A DNA stretch of 64,000 nt from Isochrysis galbana (Eukaryota > Haptophyta > Isochrysidales > Isochrysidaceae), in the NCBI GenBank assembly GCA_018136815.1, contig CM030944.1, positions 1,178,456 through 1,242,455 on the forward strand, read 5' to 3'. Positions 44,966 through 55,611 of this stretch are shown piece by piece. The notes below the pieces were generated by a model. The model had not been told where the DNA came from. It was given only the letters and a program-made list of their open reading frames with translations, and did not search any database. Each line of letters starts with the position of its first letter. Positions within the stretch are counted from its first letter, which is position 1. Both the position numbers and the translations under genes were made by a program.

Positions 44966-45435
44966 TCCCATACCATGATCGCGCTAAGACTCAAGGCGTA
45001 GTAGTCGCGCGCGGAGTGGTCGTGCGCAGAGCGATCGCGCGCAGAGTAGTCGCGCGCCAAGTACTCACGCGAAGAGGGAAAGGATTGGCGCGAAGAGTAG
45101 TCACGCGGGGACGTGTATCGCAAGGCGTCATTGTTGCGCAGATGCGCGCCGCGTTGGTTGTGAAGACGCGCCCGTGTTGTATTCAGGCCTCCTGGCATGA
45201 ATATTTCGGCATGAGTACGAGCCTTCTTCGTTCTATACCGTCTTCTATGTTCGTCGTGGTCATGCAAGGCGTGCAGATTCGGATTCTCCCTGGGCTCAAG
45301 TCCTGGTTCTGGTTCGCCGATTTTCGTCTCGAAATTCGAGGATTTGAGTTTTATTTTTACCGTTAAGGTAATTGTCCACGCGTTTAAGGTAAGAAAAGAA
45401 GGTAACAGAACTGGGCCCCTCTGCATTCCCTTCAC
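44938..45435 (-). CDS. Doubtful frame with ARDYS pentapeptide repeats
   Basis: A minus-strand frame of about 165 codons has Arg/Thr/His-rich sequence and ends in repeats of the type ARDYS/ARDRS/AHDHS (44998-45100), then SLSAIMVWDG. The repeats resemble RS-like low-complexity tails. The last dozen codons lie in the retroposon fragment. Whether the gene is expressed is not clear from sequence. Confidence 0.25.
   Translation of the reverse strand: MKGMQRGPVLLPSFLTLNAWTITLTVKIKLKSSNFETKIGEPEPGLEPRENPNLHALHDHDEHRRRYRTKKARTHAEIFMPGGLNTTRARLHNQRGAHLRNNDALRYTSPRDYSSRQSFPSSREYLARDYSARDRSAHDHSARDYYALSLSAIMVWDGPVVLVQC
44998..45100 (-). repeat. 15-bp minisatellite
   Basis: About six imperfect units of AGTAGTCGCGCGCAG (plus strand), each one pentapeptide on the minus strand. 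Confidence 0.8.
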
Positions 45436-46527
45436 TCACCCCCCTTTGCAGTTTCCCCCCTGTTGCGGGTAAGGAAGGGGCCTTGTACACTTGCCTCTTC
45501 CTGCACGCCCCGACTAGGTTCCCCGCGCGACTCTCCCCGTCCGTCGCGCCCCGATTCCCTCCCCTCCGCGCTATCTCGATCGGCCCCCCCTCCCGCGAAA
45601 GCCCCTTCCCCTCTCCTCTCTCCCGCCTTTCCCCCGAGTGCTCCCTTGAGTTTCCGCCCCCTTTCCCGTCTATTATTTTCCCGCGCGTTCCACCCCCCCC
45701 CCCCCCGCGCGTGACGTTTTCCCTTGGTGTCATCCGAACGCTCTGCGCCATCGCCCGATCGCCCCTCGTGCTCCTCCCGTCTGCTCCTGCCCTCGCTCTC
45801 GTGCTACAGTGCCCCGTGATGACTGAGGACGTGCCCGCGCCGTCCGACCCGTCCCCGCGTGCTCCCTCAGTCCCCTTCCGCCCACCCTCCATGCCCCACG
45901 TGGGTCAGATTCCTCATGTTATGTCTCAACTCTCTCTCACACCAGACCACTTCACAGCCACAGCCCCACTCAGCCCTCAGCCCATCACATGGTAGCGGAG
46001 GTGCGCCCTCCTGTCGAATCCAGAGTATCTCTATACTCAAAGCGTCGATACCTCCACGCCCTCCTACTCTCTCCCCGTGCCCCACACTCCCATCGCAGCC
46101 GCTTCCGAGCCGCCTCCCGCCGCGCCCTTTCCTACGTCCTCCGTCCCTCCTCCGATTCGCGTTCCGTGCCACTCTCCCGTCCATTTCACATACCCGTCAT
46201 TTGCCCTCCCCGTTCTCCCGATGAGCCCGTTCCGGGCTCACCGGATGAACCGTGCGCCGCGCTAGCCGCCGGTGCGCCATCGCGACTCGTTTCCAAAGAG
46301 GAAACGAGCTTCGCTCCGACAGCCCGCTGGATTGCGGCCTGGTTTGTTGTTGTTGTCATCGCGTACTGCCTCGTCTACAGGCATGTAAAGAAACCTTTTT
46401 TCTGATACTGATACCCCCACGCGGCGCGCGCATTTGCTCACCCACGTCGCGAGACACCAGAGCGGGCGCACGCGCAAGGCCAGCTGCATGTGCTCGCGTA
46501 GGCGCTCGCGCACAGGGAGTTTCTGCA
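45436..46527. other. C-rich region with ambiguous open frames
   Basis: Several overlapping plus frames are open because of C-rich composition. One ends in a plausible hydrophobic segment (WIAAWFVVVVIAYCLVYRHV, stop at 46405), which could be a membrane anchor, but the upstream part is low complexity. I do not call a gene. Confidence 0.35.
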
Positions 46528-46809
46528 TCAGAGGGTGACGCGGTGCTTCACTCGCTTGGCACGTGCAGCAGCGCGTGATGGCAGCCGCTTGGATGCGACG
46601 GAGGGCTTGACAGAGTGACGAGAAGCGAGTGAAGGTGAAGATTGATTGGACAGACGTGTCACCGAAAGGTTTGCAGACGGGTCGGAGGGCTTGAAGGAGA
46701 CGGTGGCCTTGAGTGCGTCCACGTCCACCTGCTGGTCGACGTACTGTTTGAGCTTGTGGATCACATCGAGGCTCAACTTGATTCCGTCCCATATTCGACG
46801 GATCGCGAC
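46528..46809 (-). CDS. Orphan 3' exon of an unknown gene
   Basis: A coding-looking terminal exon of 93 codons follows an acceptor CGCTAAG|GTCGCG (exon start 46809). It reads VAIRRIWDGIKLSLDVIHKL, then KQYVDQQVDVDALKATVSF and a Ser/Arg-rich basic tail. Immediately upstream (46858 onward) is a dispersed repeat, and no preceding exon is seen. Either the 5' exons lie far beyond the repeat or the gene was truncated by it. Confidence 0.35.
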   Translation of the reverse strand, partial: VAIRRIWDGIKLSLDVIHKLKQYVDQQVDVDALKATVSFKPSDPSANLSVTRLSNQSSPSLASRHSVKPSVASKRLPSRAAARAKRVKHRVTL

Positions 46810-46857
46810 CTTAGCGGACGAATACACACTAAACAACAAAATTTTTACAAAAAGCAC

Positions 46858-47960
46858 TTATAGGACGGTCAAACACTAATTTAACTTCTAAGGGTGTAAA
46901 AATGAAAAAGTCGGGATTGAGGAAATACACAACACTCTCAACACTATCATATCTTCCCCACGAACCGACAGAGACAGAGACAGAACAAACAAGGAAGACA
47001 AGGACAAGGAAGAGAAAGCCTTAGACCTTAGAAGCTTAGAAGCCGGCCAGAGAGCGAAGATGCGACGGACCATCCGACGGCGAATCGACAGTTACGCAAG
47101 AAGAATAAGTAGAAGGTAAGTAAAGAGAATTCGTAGAATACATTTTACTATATGAAAACGCTGATGAACGAGAGCAGCCTCCGCGCTGGGGAAAGCCCCC
47201 CAGCGCCGAACACCTACTTGCAACGAGAACGAGGACTAGCGCGGTGCAGAGGGAGGCGAACGGGACCAAGCGCAAGAGCAAGGAGGGACTCAGGGGATGG
47301 CATTGTGCAAGGAGACAAACGTGCAAAGTAGGCGAGGCGGGCCAGGAGGAAGGCGACGGGAAAGGTACATGTACATACTAAAGAGCGCGGTAAGTGGTTA
47401 TAAAAGTAGGTCGATCGCGGACGCGACAAAGAGGCCTCGAAACCTCGGACGAGCACTCGACGGTGTGCACTAAGAAAGCTTCCCAAGGGAGGAAACCCAA
47501 GATCAAGACAGTGCAAGAACTTAGCACTCCGATCTTTAGAAAACCAACGTCAAGAACTCCCTCCGAAATGAGCACAAGCACAAATCTGACCCTAGTGGCG
47601 CATGCGCTCGGGCTGGCGGAAAGACTCGCCTAAACCTAAACGCAGACAAGTTCCCCGACCCAGGCCCACTCGACATACAACCTTTACACCACACAACGAC
47701 CCACACCCGTCAACATAACAAACACAGTGGTCCAACGAAACAGCCGGTAGCCCGAAGGCGCAGGAGGGAGTGGAGAACTAGACCTCCGGGGATCTGGCTG
47801 CAAGCCGCCCGCCACCGGAAACCCCATACACTGAGCCCCTAAGTGGAGCACGAGGGGACGAGCCGCAAGGCAGGTGGAAGGAGTGAAAATGGAAGCGGAC
47901 GTGGCTACGAGATAAGGGCCGCGCACGTGGCGAGAATATTAAGAAGCTTTTATCTTGTGC
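46858..47960. repeat. Dispersed repeat family R2, longest copy
   Basis: It shares long stretches with 52360-52860: ATGCGACGGACCATCCGACG, then CGAATCGACAGTTACGC, AGAATAAGTAGAAGGTA, GATGAACGAGAGCAGCC, GGGGAAAGCCCCCC and GGGACTCAGG(G/C)GATGGCATT. The right third matches 37290-37800. The left edge starts near TAGGACGGTCAAAC. There is no recognised protein domain; it may be the non-coding part of a retroelement or another element, and class and age are not determined. Confidence 0.6.
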
Positions 47961-48261
47961 TCAACTTTCCACCTGCATTCGAACATGCATCATCCTATCC
48001 AGCTCCCATAAGCTCCCAGGCGCGGCCTGATGCGCGCGCGAATGGGCCGCAGTGCTCTCTGCTGCGCTGTGCCTTGGCCATGAGGGCAAGGAACTACGGC
48101 GACGAGCGCCGCCTCGGGGTCCGGATCTGCAGATATAGCTCCCTGACAATAACTCGTCATCTTGGTCATCTCTACTGGCCTTGGCTGTGTCAGCCCCATG
48201 ATGTCTCCCTCATTCAAGAGGCAGCATCTAACAGATCGCCGATAGTTCGATCACTACCATA

Positions 48262-48711
48262 TCATCGTCCGCCTGGCCGCTTCGTGCCCGCACTCCGTGG
48301 CTTAACACTGCCCCTCACAGGTGCCGCACCACGGTGGCGTGGCCCATGGGCCATAGGAGACTCTGTCTCCACCTCCTCTTCAATCTCGATTTCTCCCAGC
48401 ATTGCCTGCGCCTGCTGAAGCAACGATTGCGTTGCGTTCGCCTGCTGCTGTAGGTACGACGCCGGCGCGGATCCCTCCTCCTCAAAGTCGTCTGGATAGT
48501 AGTCGTCTCGGCTGATGGGTGAGACAAGCCCCAGCCGGAGCCCGGGCAGGTTGAATGACTTGTGGAAGATCTGGAGCGCGCGCAGGTCGTCGGGGTCTAG
48601 CACTAGATCCTCTGTACCGATGTCCTCCGGCGGCGCCTGCACGGCCCGCGCCACGGATGCCTCGCGGGCAACGCCCGACAGCTCGTCGCGCTTGCTCGTG
48701 CCCGCGGCCAT
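48262..48711 (-). CDS. Small acidic unknown protein
   Basis: An ATG at 48709-48711 opens 149 codons. The protein has a polar start, a conserved-looking core (TEDLVLDPDDLRALQIFHKS, then FNLPGLRLGLVSPISRDDYY), a Gln/Ala helix (YLQQQANATQSLLQQAQAML) with an acidic patch (EIEIEEEVE), and a basic tail. A donor-like AC|CTGTGAGG near the end suggests that the last codons may be intron. I do not recognise a family. A hAT-type MITE sits about 125 bp upstream of the ATG, in the likely promoter. Confidence 0.5.
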   Translation of the reverse strand: MAAGTSKRDELSGVAREASVARAVQAPPEDIGTEDLVLDPDDLRALQIFHKSFNLPGLRLGLVSPISRDDYYPDDFEEEGSAPASYLQQQANATQSLLQQAQAMLGEIEIEEEVETESPMAHGPRHRGAAPVRGSVKPRSAGTKRPGGR

Positions 48712-48829
48712 GGGCAGCAGCAGCAGCGACCTGGCCGTTTGTTTTCTGCACGGGTCGAATGAAGTTCACACTAGCTCTTCTGCACGGATAGGTGTGAGGC
48801 AACCGGGTAGCGGGTAGGTGAGAAAATGC

Positions 48830-48837
48830 CTCATACG
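48830..48837. repeat. MITE target-site duplication, left
   Basis: CTCATACG, identical to 49327-49334. Confidence 0.8.
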
Positions 48838-49326
48838 CGTAGTTGGGCTGTCAGTCCGTAAGCTTACGGTGGTTTTGAGCTTACACTTACATCAGTACTT
48901 ACATCAGTACTAATATCAGCTTACACCCCTATTACAACTTCTAGTATCGCTATTATTATACTTATACTTACTGGGGCTGTTCAGCGTGCACCGCGTGAAC
49001 GCGTGGCGCGCGCGCAAAGGGGAGGGCAGCGCAAACGAACAGAGAGCACGAGTTGGCAGGTGCATGTGAAGAGGCCAAGAGGCCAAGGTGGTGGGGGGTG
49101 GGCAGTGGGCAGCTAGCAGCAAGAGCAAGAGAGATAGGGGGGAGGGAGCGGGCGGGCGCGCCTCTGCGCTTGTTCGCGGGGGCTCGTTCCCGCTCCGGAG
49201 TTTTGTTTTCAGTTTTATTTTTGAACTGGCAGCCTAGGCACTAACATCAGTATATCAGTATATCAGCTCCTGGGGAGCTAATACTAATGCATCAGTACTA
49301 ATATCAGTACTTACAGCCCAACTAGG
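48838..49326. mobile_element. hAT-type MITE, 489 bp
   Basis: The ends are CGTAGTTGGGCTGT(C)AGT and, on the other strand, CCTAGTTGGGCTGTAAGT, bounded by a perfect 8-bp duplication CTCATACG. Subterminal ATCAGTA(C/T), CTTACATCAG and TATCAG copies match those of the hAT element at 38-39 kb, and the ends are related (TGTTGGGGCATCAG versus TAGTTGGGCTGTCAG). It has no transposase and probably depends on a relative of that element. Confidence 0.8.
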
Positions 49327-49334
49327 CTCATACG
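49327..49334. repeat. MITE target-site duplication, right
   Basis: Pairs with 48830-48837. Confidence 0.8.
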
Positions 49335-49884
49335 TCATAGGTCATAGGATGAATTTGATTTTCTATGCACACAAACAGCCTAAGAATGAGTAAGGGGTAG
49401 GAGGGTAGAGGCTATCGCTTCGCAGGCAGCGGCGCTTCGCAGCCAGCACGCGCACGCGCCGATGGCGCCTGGGCCTCCTCAGGGCCTGCAACGGCCACCA
49501 AGGGCCAAGGGGCTCCCAGGTAGGTACTCGAAGTCGGCGCGCGACGTACAGGCAAAGGAGCGACTCGCCGTCCTCGAAGACGTCCGCAAGGCGGTGGAGC
49601 ATTGCCGTGCGACGGGCGAGAGCGCTCGTCTCGCGGTTCGCTCGGGAAAGTTCTCCAAGGCCACCAAGGGCCAAGGGGAAGATACAAGATACGCCAGGTG
49701 CTCTCCAAGACGGCCGACGGCCGTGCCCGATAAATTCGAAATTCGTCTGTGACCACCACTCCCAGGTGTTGACGAACGCCGAGAGGATGAAGTTGGGCAG
49801 GTGGCTCATCCAGTGCGCGGACGCACAGGAGCCACGTAACCGATATAACATCTCTGTCAATCAAGATCCCCAACTAACTTTATA
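49335..49884. other. No supported gene
   Basis: Frames are open on both strands. A direct repeat GGCCACCAAGGGCCAAGGGG occurs at 49492 and about 49659, with similar flanks. I cannot decide on coding. Confidence 0.3.
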
Positions 49885-50380
49885 GTTATAGTTGGTTTGA
49901 CGAATTGGCAAGGCCCATAGGGCCTGAGGGCAATGAGGAAGGGGCAAAGCCGGCGGCAGGCGCGGCGAGGGAGACGACTTCGGAGGTGCTGACGGGCTGA
50001 AGCCCGTCAGCAGAGGAAGGCGGGCAGGCGGGCTTGAGCGAGGGCGAGGACGGCGGCGAGAACGACATCGAGCGAGTGGCGAGAGGCGAGGGCGAGTGTG
50101 AGGAGGGCTGTGATGGCAGGGGCTGGCGAGGAGAGGCGAGGCTGTAGGGTATGAGTGTTACGAGAGCGAGAACGACGAGAGCGAGAGCGACGGATGACGA
50201 CTGACGACAGGACGACGGACAGAGACACCGAGCAGAGAGACGAGGGTGCGATCCGATGGCGACAGGCGTGCGAGAGCCTCGGAGCGACAGCGAACGAAGG
50301 TAGGCGCAGACAACACTGGAGCAGACGTGATGAGATCGATGAGGCGGCGGATCGCGGTCTGGCACTCAGGTGACTGAGAG
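49885..50380 (-). repeat. Dispersed repeat, related to 55010-55567
   Basis: On the minus strand, the motifs CTCGCCCTC(A/G)C(C/T)CAAGCCCG and CCCGCCTTCCT(C/G)TGCTGA are shared with 55270-55320. A minus frame (MSFSPPSSPSLKPACPPSSA) is Pro/Ser-rich and short. It may be the leader or start of a retroelement; no enzyme domain is recognised. The GAGCGAGAACG-type upstream sequence is common to both. Confidence 0.5.
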
Positions 50381-51119
50381 ACGCCTAGGCGAGATGGCGG
50401 CGTCGGAAGCAGAGCGAGGCGTTCCTGACCTGACCAGGTTAGACGCAAGGCGGCATGCCAACCCTCTGGAGTAAACGTGTCCGGAAAGGAAACGGAGGCA
50501 CACGTCTCCAAGTCTCCAAGAGAGGAGGCATCGGCACGAACGGCGACGAGGACGAGGGAGAGGGAGAGGGAGCCAGGATCGGCAACGGCTCCTCCTCTAC
50601 CGCGGACGAGTAAAGGCGGACTTCTGCGTCGAGAGCCGACGCTAGCGACGGAGACAACGGCAGCCAGGTATACGATATCGAGCCTTGCGTCCCGCGCACC
50701 GCCGTCCATACACGCTAGCGGTTGCGGACCTTGCGAATCATCCAAGCGGGACGGACGGGTAACAACGACGAGCGGGGCGACCCTAGCCACGGCCGCCACT
50801 CCATATCAATCGCGGCGACGCTCGAAACATTCGAAGGCTCTGAACTGGAACTGGAACCAACTTGAGCAACTTGGCTGGATTGTCGATCGCGCGCTTGAGA
50901 TAGGAGGGAGGCGGCGGACGTGGCCGGACGAGAAGGAGTACGGCGGCAATAGTCCAAAACGACGGGCATCCATTGCATCGCCATCGCACCGGCAATACCC
51001 ACGTAGGTGCGGCTGCGCATCAAGCCACGGTGAGGGGACATGGGGAGGTTTGCCATAGCGTGCTCGCGACCAGGAACAATGCAAGTCGGCACGAGCGGTG
51101 GAAGGCTAGGCGAAAGGTA
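50381..51119. other. Repeat-like region, no gene called
   Basis: GC-rich sequence with frames on both strands and no motif. It continues the style of the flanking dispersed repeats. Confidence 0.35.
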
Positions 51120-51690
51120 GAGCCCTGTCTGTAGCCTTAGTGTGGCCCGTTCCATGTTGCCATGGATGGACATATTGCGTGGCTTCGAGACCTCCGAGTA
51201 GCGATTTGGCGTAGTGGTGCATCTTCGGATTTTCCACCGCCAGGAACGGAGCCTTGGCGTTCAAGCGACGGCGAAATTGCGCGACGATCCCGTCTGGAAG
51301 GGGAATCGCACCATAACGGAAACGAGGGGCAATCCTGCCGCACAAGATTCCAAGAGACCTACCGAATAAGACGAAAGGAGTGCGATGTGCCTCAGGGAGA
51401 GATACGAAGAGGTCGCAAATTAAACCTAATTGCCCCCAGAAGCAGATAAAGAACCGCTGTAGAGATAGCAAATTAAACCTATTTGCGAGGCGCCTGGGAG
51501 GAAGAAAGGTGGGGAAACTTCCCTTCTCTTTCGAGAGAAAGAGAGAGGGCGCTCCACAAACCACGATCCCATGCATCCAAGCGAAGCTTTTGACCGAGAA
51601 CGAGAACGAGAGAATTATAACGATAAATACCGAACGACGAAGAGAAGAGCGAAGCCTAACGAGTGTCGATTCGCGAATGCGACATGGTTG
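51120..51690 (-). repeat. Dispersed repeat family R2-related segment
   Basis: AGCTTTTGACCGAGAACGAG, AACGATAAAT(A/G)CCGAACGA and GAGTGTCGATTCGCGAATGC recur at 52975-53070. No protein domain is recognised. Confidence 0.5.
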
Positions 51691-52229
51691 CCATGGACCA
51701 TGTATGGAGCGCGCCGCCGCTCCCCACCTCTCCTTCGGGCCCCCCAATCCTCTCCTTCGGCCCCCCCACCGAGGGCGTCCCCACAGTACCCATGGAGCAG
51801 TCGCTGGCGAAGCGACCGCGTCCGCCCGCGGAGGCCGAGCGAGCAGGCGAGTGCGATCCCGGTCGCGCCGCACGGCCCGTGGTCTCGGCCACACCCAGCA
51901 CAGCAGACAGCAGCCATGCTAGCCCACCCCATGGTGGGCAACAGGCTGTAGACTGCAACTGCCCAACAACAGATCCCACAAGGCATGCCTTATGGCAGAG
52001 GCCTCTCGCGGCTCGCGGCTCCCCCACGTGGGACGTGGGAAGGGCCGCGCTGCCCCGGCAGCGCGGCCCGAGACCGCGGGTGGCCCTTATTTATGGGCGC
52101 AACCTCAACTCAACAAGCAATACATGCCAGGACAACACCGAGCGCGGCGACGGAACGGACATTTTTGTAGCGAGCGTGAGCGAGGGCGAGTGGATGTCGT
52201 GATGTCGTTGTCGTTGTGTAGTAGTGGAG

Positions 52230-53130
52230 TCAAAAGAATGTGAAACGGGGACAAGAACGGGGTGAGAACGAGAACGAGGAACGAGGGATGAGAGGCTACC
52301 AGGACCAATCGAACGAAAGGGTGCCGAAGGACAACGGCCGATGCCGATGCACCAGACTCACGCCAACACTCTCAACACTTACATACTTCCCCACGGACCG
52401 ACAGAGATGGAACACAGAACAAACGAGGAAGACAAGGAAGAGAAAGCGAGAAAGCCGACAACCGACAACCGACAAGAGAGCGACAATGCGACGGACCATC
52501 CGACGGCGAATCGACAGTTACGCGCGAAGAATAAGTAGAAGGTATGGATGGAGGGAATCGTAGAACACTTCACACTTATTCATAACTTATTCACACCTCT
52601 TATTAAATGAAAACCCTGATGAACGAGAGCAGCCCCTGCGCTGGGGAAAGCCCCCCTAGCGGCGAACACCTACAACGAGGACGAGGACTAGAACAAGTCG
52701 AACTAGCGCGGGGCAGAGGGAAGCGAACGGGACCAACACGAGAGCAAGGAGGGACTCAGGCGATGGCATTGTGCAAGGAGCAAGGAGACAAACGTGCGAA
52801 GCAGGCAAGACAGCCAGGAGGAAACGCGGCTGGAAGGGTTCTCGTGCGAAAGAGCGCGGGTCAGCAGGTCGGTCAGTCATTATAATGAAAGTAAGTAGTC
52901 GATCGCGGATGCGACAAGAGGGCGCTCCATTACCATTACCCAAGGTCCTGGCTAGCAGGCGCAGGCGTCCACGCGGAGAGCTTTTGACCGAGAACGAGAG
53001 AACGCAGAGACTAATAACGATAAATGCCGAACGAGAGAGAATTCTAATGAGTGTCGATTCGCGAATGCGAATGCGAATGCGACAGTATCGTAGTATCGCC
53101 GTGCCCACGCGGCCCGAGGCTCGAAAGAGA
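52230..53130 (-). repeat. Dispersed repeat family R2, second long copy
   Basis: It matches 46915-47400 (see there), and at its right end 51590-51690. All R2-like segments between 46.8 and 55.6 kb seem to belong to one or two families with the same direction here. The class is unknown; LTR-type retroelement flanks are one possibility. Confidence 0.6.
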
Positions 53131-53134
53131 AAGA

Positions 53135-53142
53135 GCTCTCAG
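53135..53142. repeat. Flanking 8-bp repeat, left
   Basis: GCTCTCAG, identical to 53326-53333. Confidence 0.65.
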
Positions 53143-53325
53143 CCCTGGATGGGAAATACGGTGCCGGGGCCTGCAAATACAGCCAAATACATATGTATTT
53201 GGCTTCCGGCCAAATACATTTCAAATACATTCAAGGCCTACAACCCAGGACGCGCTTCAAATACAGCCAAATACATATGTATTTGGCCTCAGGCCAAATA
53301 CGGTAAATATGTATTTCCCATCTAG
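53143..53325. mobile_element. Palindrome-rich small element, 183 bp
   Basis: The ends are GGATGGGAAATAC and its near-complement GTATTTCCCATCTAG. Two perfect 22-bp palindromes with the core AAATACATATGTATTT lie at 53182-53203 and 53266-53287, with further CAAATACA units between them. An identical 8-bp flanking repeat suggests a hAT-type MITE. It stands out as AT-rich in GC-rich DNA. Confidence 0.65.
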
Positions 53326-53333
53326 GCTCTCAG
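53326..53333. repeat. Flanking 8-bp repeat, right
   Basis: Pairs with 53135-53142. Confidence 0.65.
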
Positions 53334-53674
53334 CGCAGTGGCAGTGGCAGTGAGTGACATTCAACCTTAGCACTTAGCACTGACCGAAAACAACCCAACC
53401 CCTCTGATAAAAGGTTAGCCTAAGATTCGCTTCGCCCCAGATACCCAGAGGAGAGCGGCACCCACGTATAACGTGAAACAAGGGCTGCGAGCTGCGAGCA
53501 GCAGATGGAGGACGGAGGCATTCATGGATGAGAAACTCAAGACTCTAGACGAAAAAGAAAACCTGACGAACGGGACCAGTCTGCGCGCGCGCGCGCAACC
53601 TCCGACGAGGAATTCGAATTGCGTCCCTCCTCTCTCGCGTCTCTCTGCCGTGCTGCGTCTGCTCGGAGCTCCTG

Positions 53675-54556
53675 ATGGCCGCCAGTGCCGTCTCATACAC
53701 GCTCGCGCTACAAATGGCGACAGTGACCGCGTCTGTGCTCGACTCTTTGTCCCCAGGTGAGCGCGCCTACATGTGCCTCGCTCGTACGGCGGTAGCTCTC
53801 TTACCCCACGGTGGTCCTGCCATTCTCAGTATGGGAGGCGATAGTGCAGAAGGGCGCGCAGGCTGCGTTCACTGCGGAGAACATGCGCTTCTTCAGCACA
53901 TATTCCGTCGGCCTGATCAATGGTATTGTTGCCGTGATTCTTGTTATCGCGCTGCTGCGCCGCCAAATGTCGTCAGCAAGACAATCTCCTGAGGTCTCGG
54001 AAACAGAGGATGAAGCCGTCCCTGCAGCGCGCCCTCCATTGCCTGAAGTTCCAGAGTCTACACTCCCACCGCCTCCTCCTCCAGCACCTTCTTCGCCGCC
54101 GGTTGCATCACCGCCCTACCGCCCGTTTACCAACGAACCTGCTGAAATCATCATGAACCTCGATGAGTGAGTCACAGCCCCTATGCGTTGCTCGCTGCCG
54201 AGCTTGCACTTTTTACCAACGCTGCACGTGCATCTACCATTGTGCCTCACACTCTAACGCACACTCTTCCTATCTTTCGTAGTTACCAGAGTCTCACGGC
54301 TGATAACAAGGAGGAGAAGCCCGCGAAGCGGCGGCAAAGCTTGCGGACACCAAAAGCTGGAACACCTGCCGTGACTACTCGCTCAAGGCGGCAGAGCCTT
54401 CGCACGCCGAAACAGGTAAGGCTTGAGCAGAGAGAGCTTCATGGCTGTGTACTTCGATTTCGTGTGCTGCAAAGTTGCTTGATAACCACTTCCAAGAAGC
54501 TGACCGTCGCCAATCATCCCGTAATTCGGATGCAGGTTGACCGTCTCACTCTATGA
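53675..54556 (+). CDS. Small single-pass membrane protein with duplicated RRQSLRTPK motif
   Basis: Four exons: 53675-53756, 53830-54166, 54283-54415 and 54536-54556. All are GT-AG and phases agree; the product is 190 residues. Residues 1-48 are mildly amphipathic. A transmembrane helix follows (TYSVGLINGIVAVILVIALL, residues about 50-70) with a basic RRQ stop-transfer. Residues 75-140 are Glu/Pro-rich, with a poly-Pro stretch (STLPPPPPPAPSSPP). The C-terminal tail is basic and repeats RRQSLRTPK twice, a likely phospho-site context (R-x-x-S, T-P). No family is recognised. Fine exon phasing and a 6-codon last exon make this a well-supported host gene within repeat-rich DNA. Confidence 0.75.
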
Positions 54557-55009
54557 GAAAAAAGCGCGATTGTGCTTCCAACATGGGCTTGTGCAACCTT
54601 TTCACCCATTAATCTTGCATGAAGAATATGTAGTCGAACTCGGTGGTGAGATGAATTCCAGACGACATCCGCGTCTGACACTGAGTCTAGCAGGCGCCAT
54701 GAGTGTTGCTCAAGCAACTACCGCCCACGCTTGAAGGGCAGGTGATGGCACGCCATTGAGCACCTTGACTTGATGCTTGGTGTGATGGACCAAAGTTTCC
54801 TGTCTCGGATCTTGGGGCCGACAAAGTATGGTGCTGAGCTCTAAACCTTTCCGGGTGCATAGGGGGGAGTTTGAACACATGCACAATAAGGTATTCCTTG
54901 TGAATTTCAGGGATGTGACATCGACTATGCTGCCGTTGTGATGTGCGTTCAGCCGGCTGCATGGTGCATGGAGCTTGTAGTCTGTAGTAGTGGGCTATCA
55001 CCTGCCACA
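54557..55009. other. No gene recognised
   Basis: Moderate-GC sequence downstream of the small membrane protein gene; probably 3' UTR and intergenic DNA. Confidence 0.4.
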
Positions 55010-55567
55010 AATGACGAGAGTGTCCTGAGGAGACAGACGGCGGCGCCGTCCCTTCAGAGCGTTCTGTGTGAGTAGTGTTGTGTTGTATTTAATCGTTTTC
55101 ATTTGTGGTGATAGGGTCATGGATGGCGCGCCGCTCCCCCTTCCTACGGCGGTAGGCGGGCCGGCGCCTGACGCATCGAGCATGACCACTGGCTCGACAT
55201 GCGAGGAGACGGTAGGGAAACGATCGGCGGGAGGCGCGGTGGAGATGGTCAGGAGTGATGGAATGGCGGGCTCAACCATCTCCTCAGCACAGGAAGGCGG
55301 GAGGACGGGCTTGGGTGAGGGCGAGCGCGAGGAGGGAGCGGACATGGACATGGGCCTGGGGGATTGGAGCGGAGATGGATAGGGATAGGCGGATAGGCTG
55401 AGGCTGAGGGAGTGGAGAGGTTTAGTACTAATGGAGTGTTGGGAACGAGGGACGAGAACGGAAAAGGGAACGAGAACGAGAGCGACGAGCGACGAACGAC
55501 AGACGACAGTCGGATAGAGTCCGACGGTCTGACGACACGGCACCACACTCACATCAACACTCTCCAC
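55010..55567 (-). repeat. Dispersed repeat, related to 49885-50380
   Basis: Shared minus-strand motifs are given under the 49.9 kb copy. Its right end (GAGAGTGTTGATGTGAGTGTG on the minus strand) also resembles the R2 copy near 52350-52380, linking the two repeat groups. Confidence 0.5.
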
Positions 55568-55611
55568 ACTTACGTATCTTTAGCACGGAACGCACCGGGT
55601 CACTTACTTAT

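Noticed and set aside
45483-46405. Plus frames with a hydrophobic C-terminal stretch
   Set aside because: Overlapping frames in C-rich DNA; only the last 35 codons look protein-like, with no splice partner found.
49363-49884. Overlapping minus frames of about 160 codons
   Set aside because: Two phases are open at once and a direct repeat lies within; not enough to call a gene.
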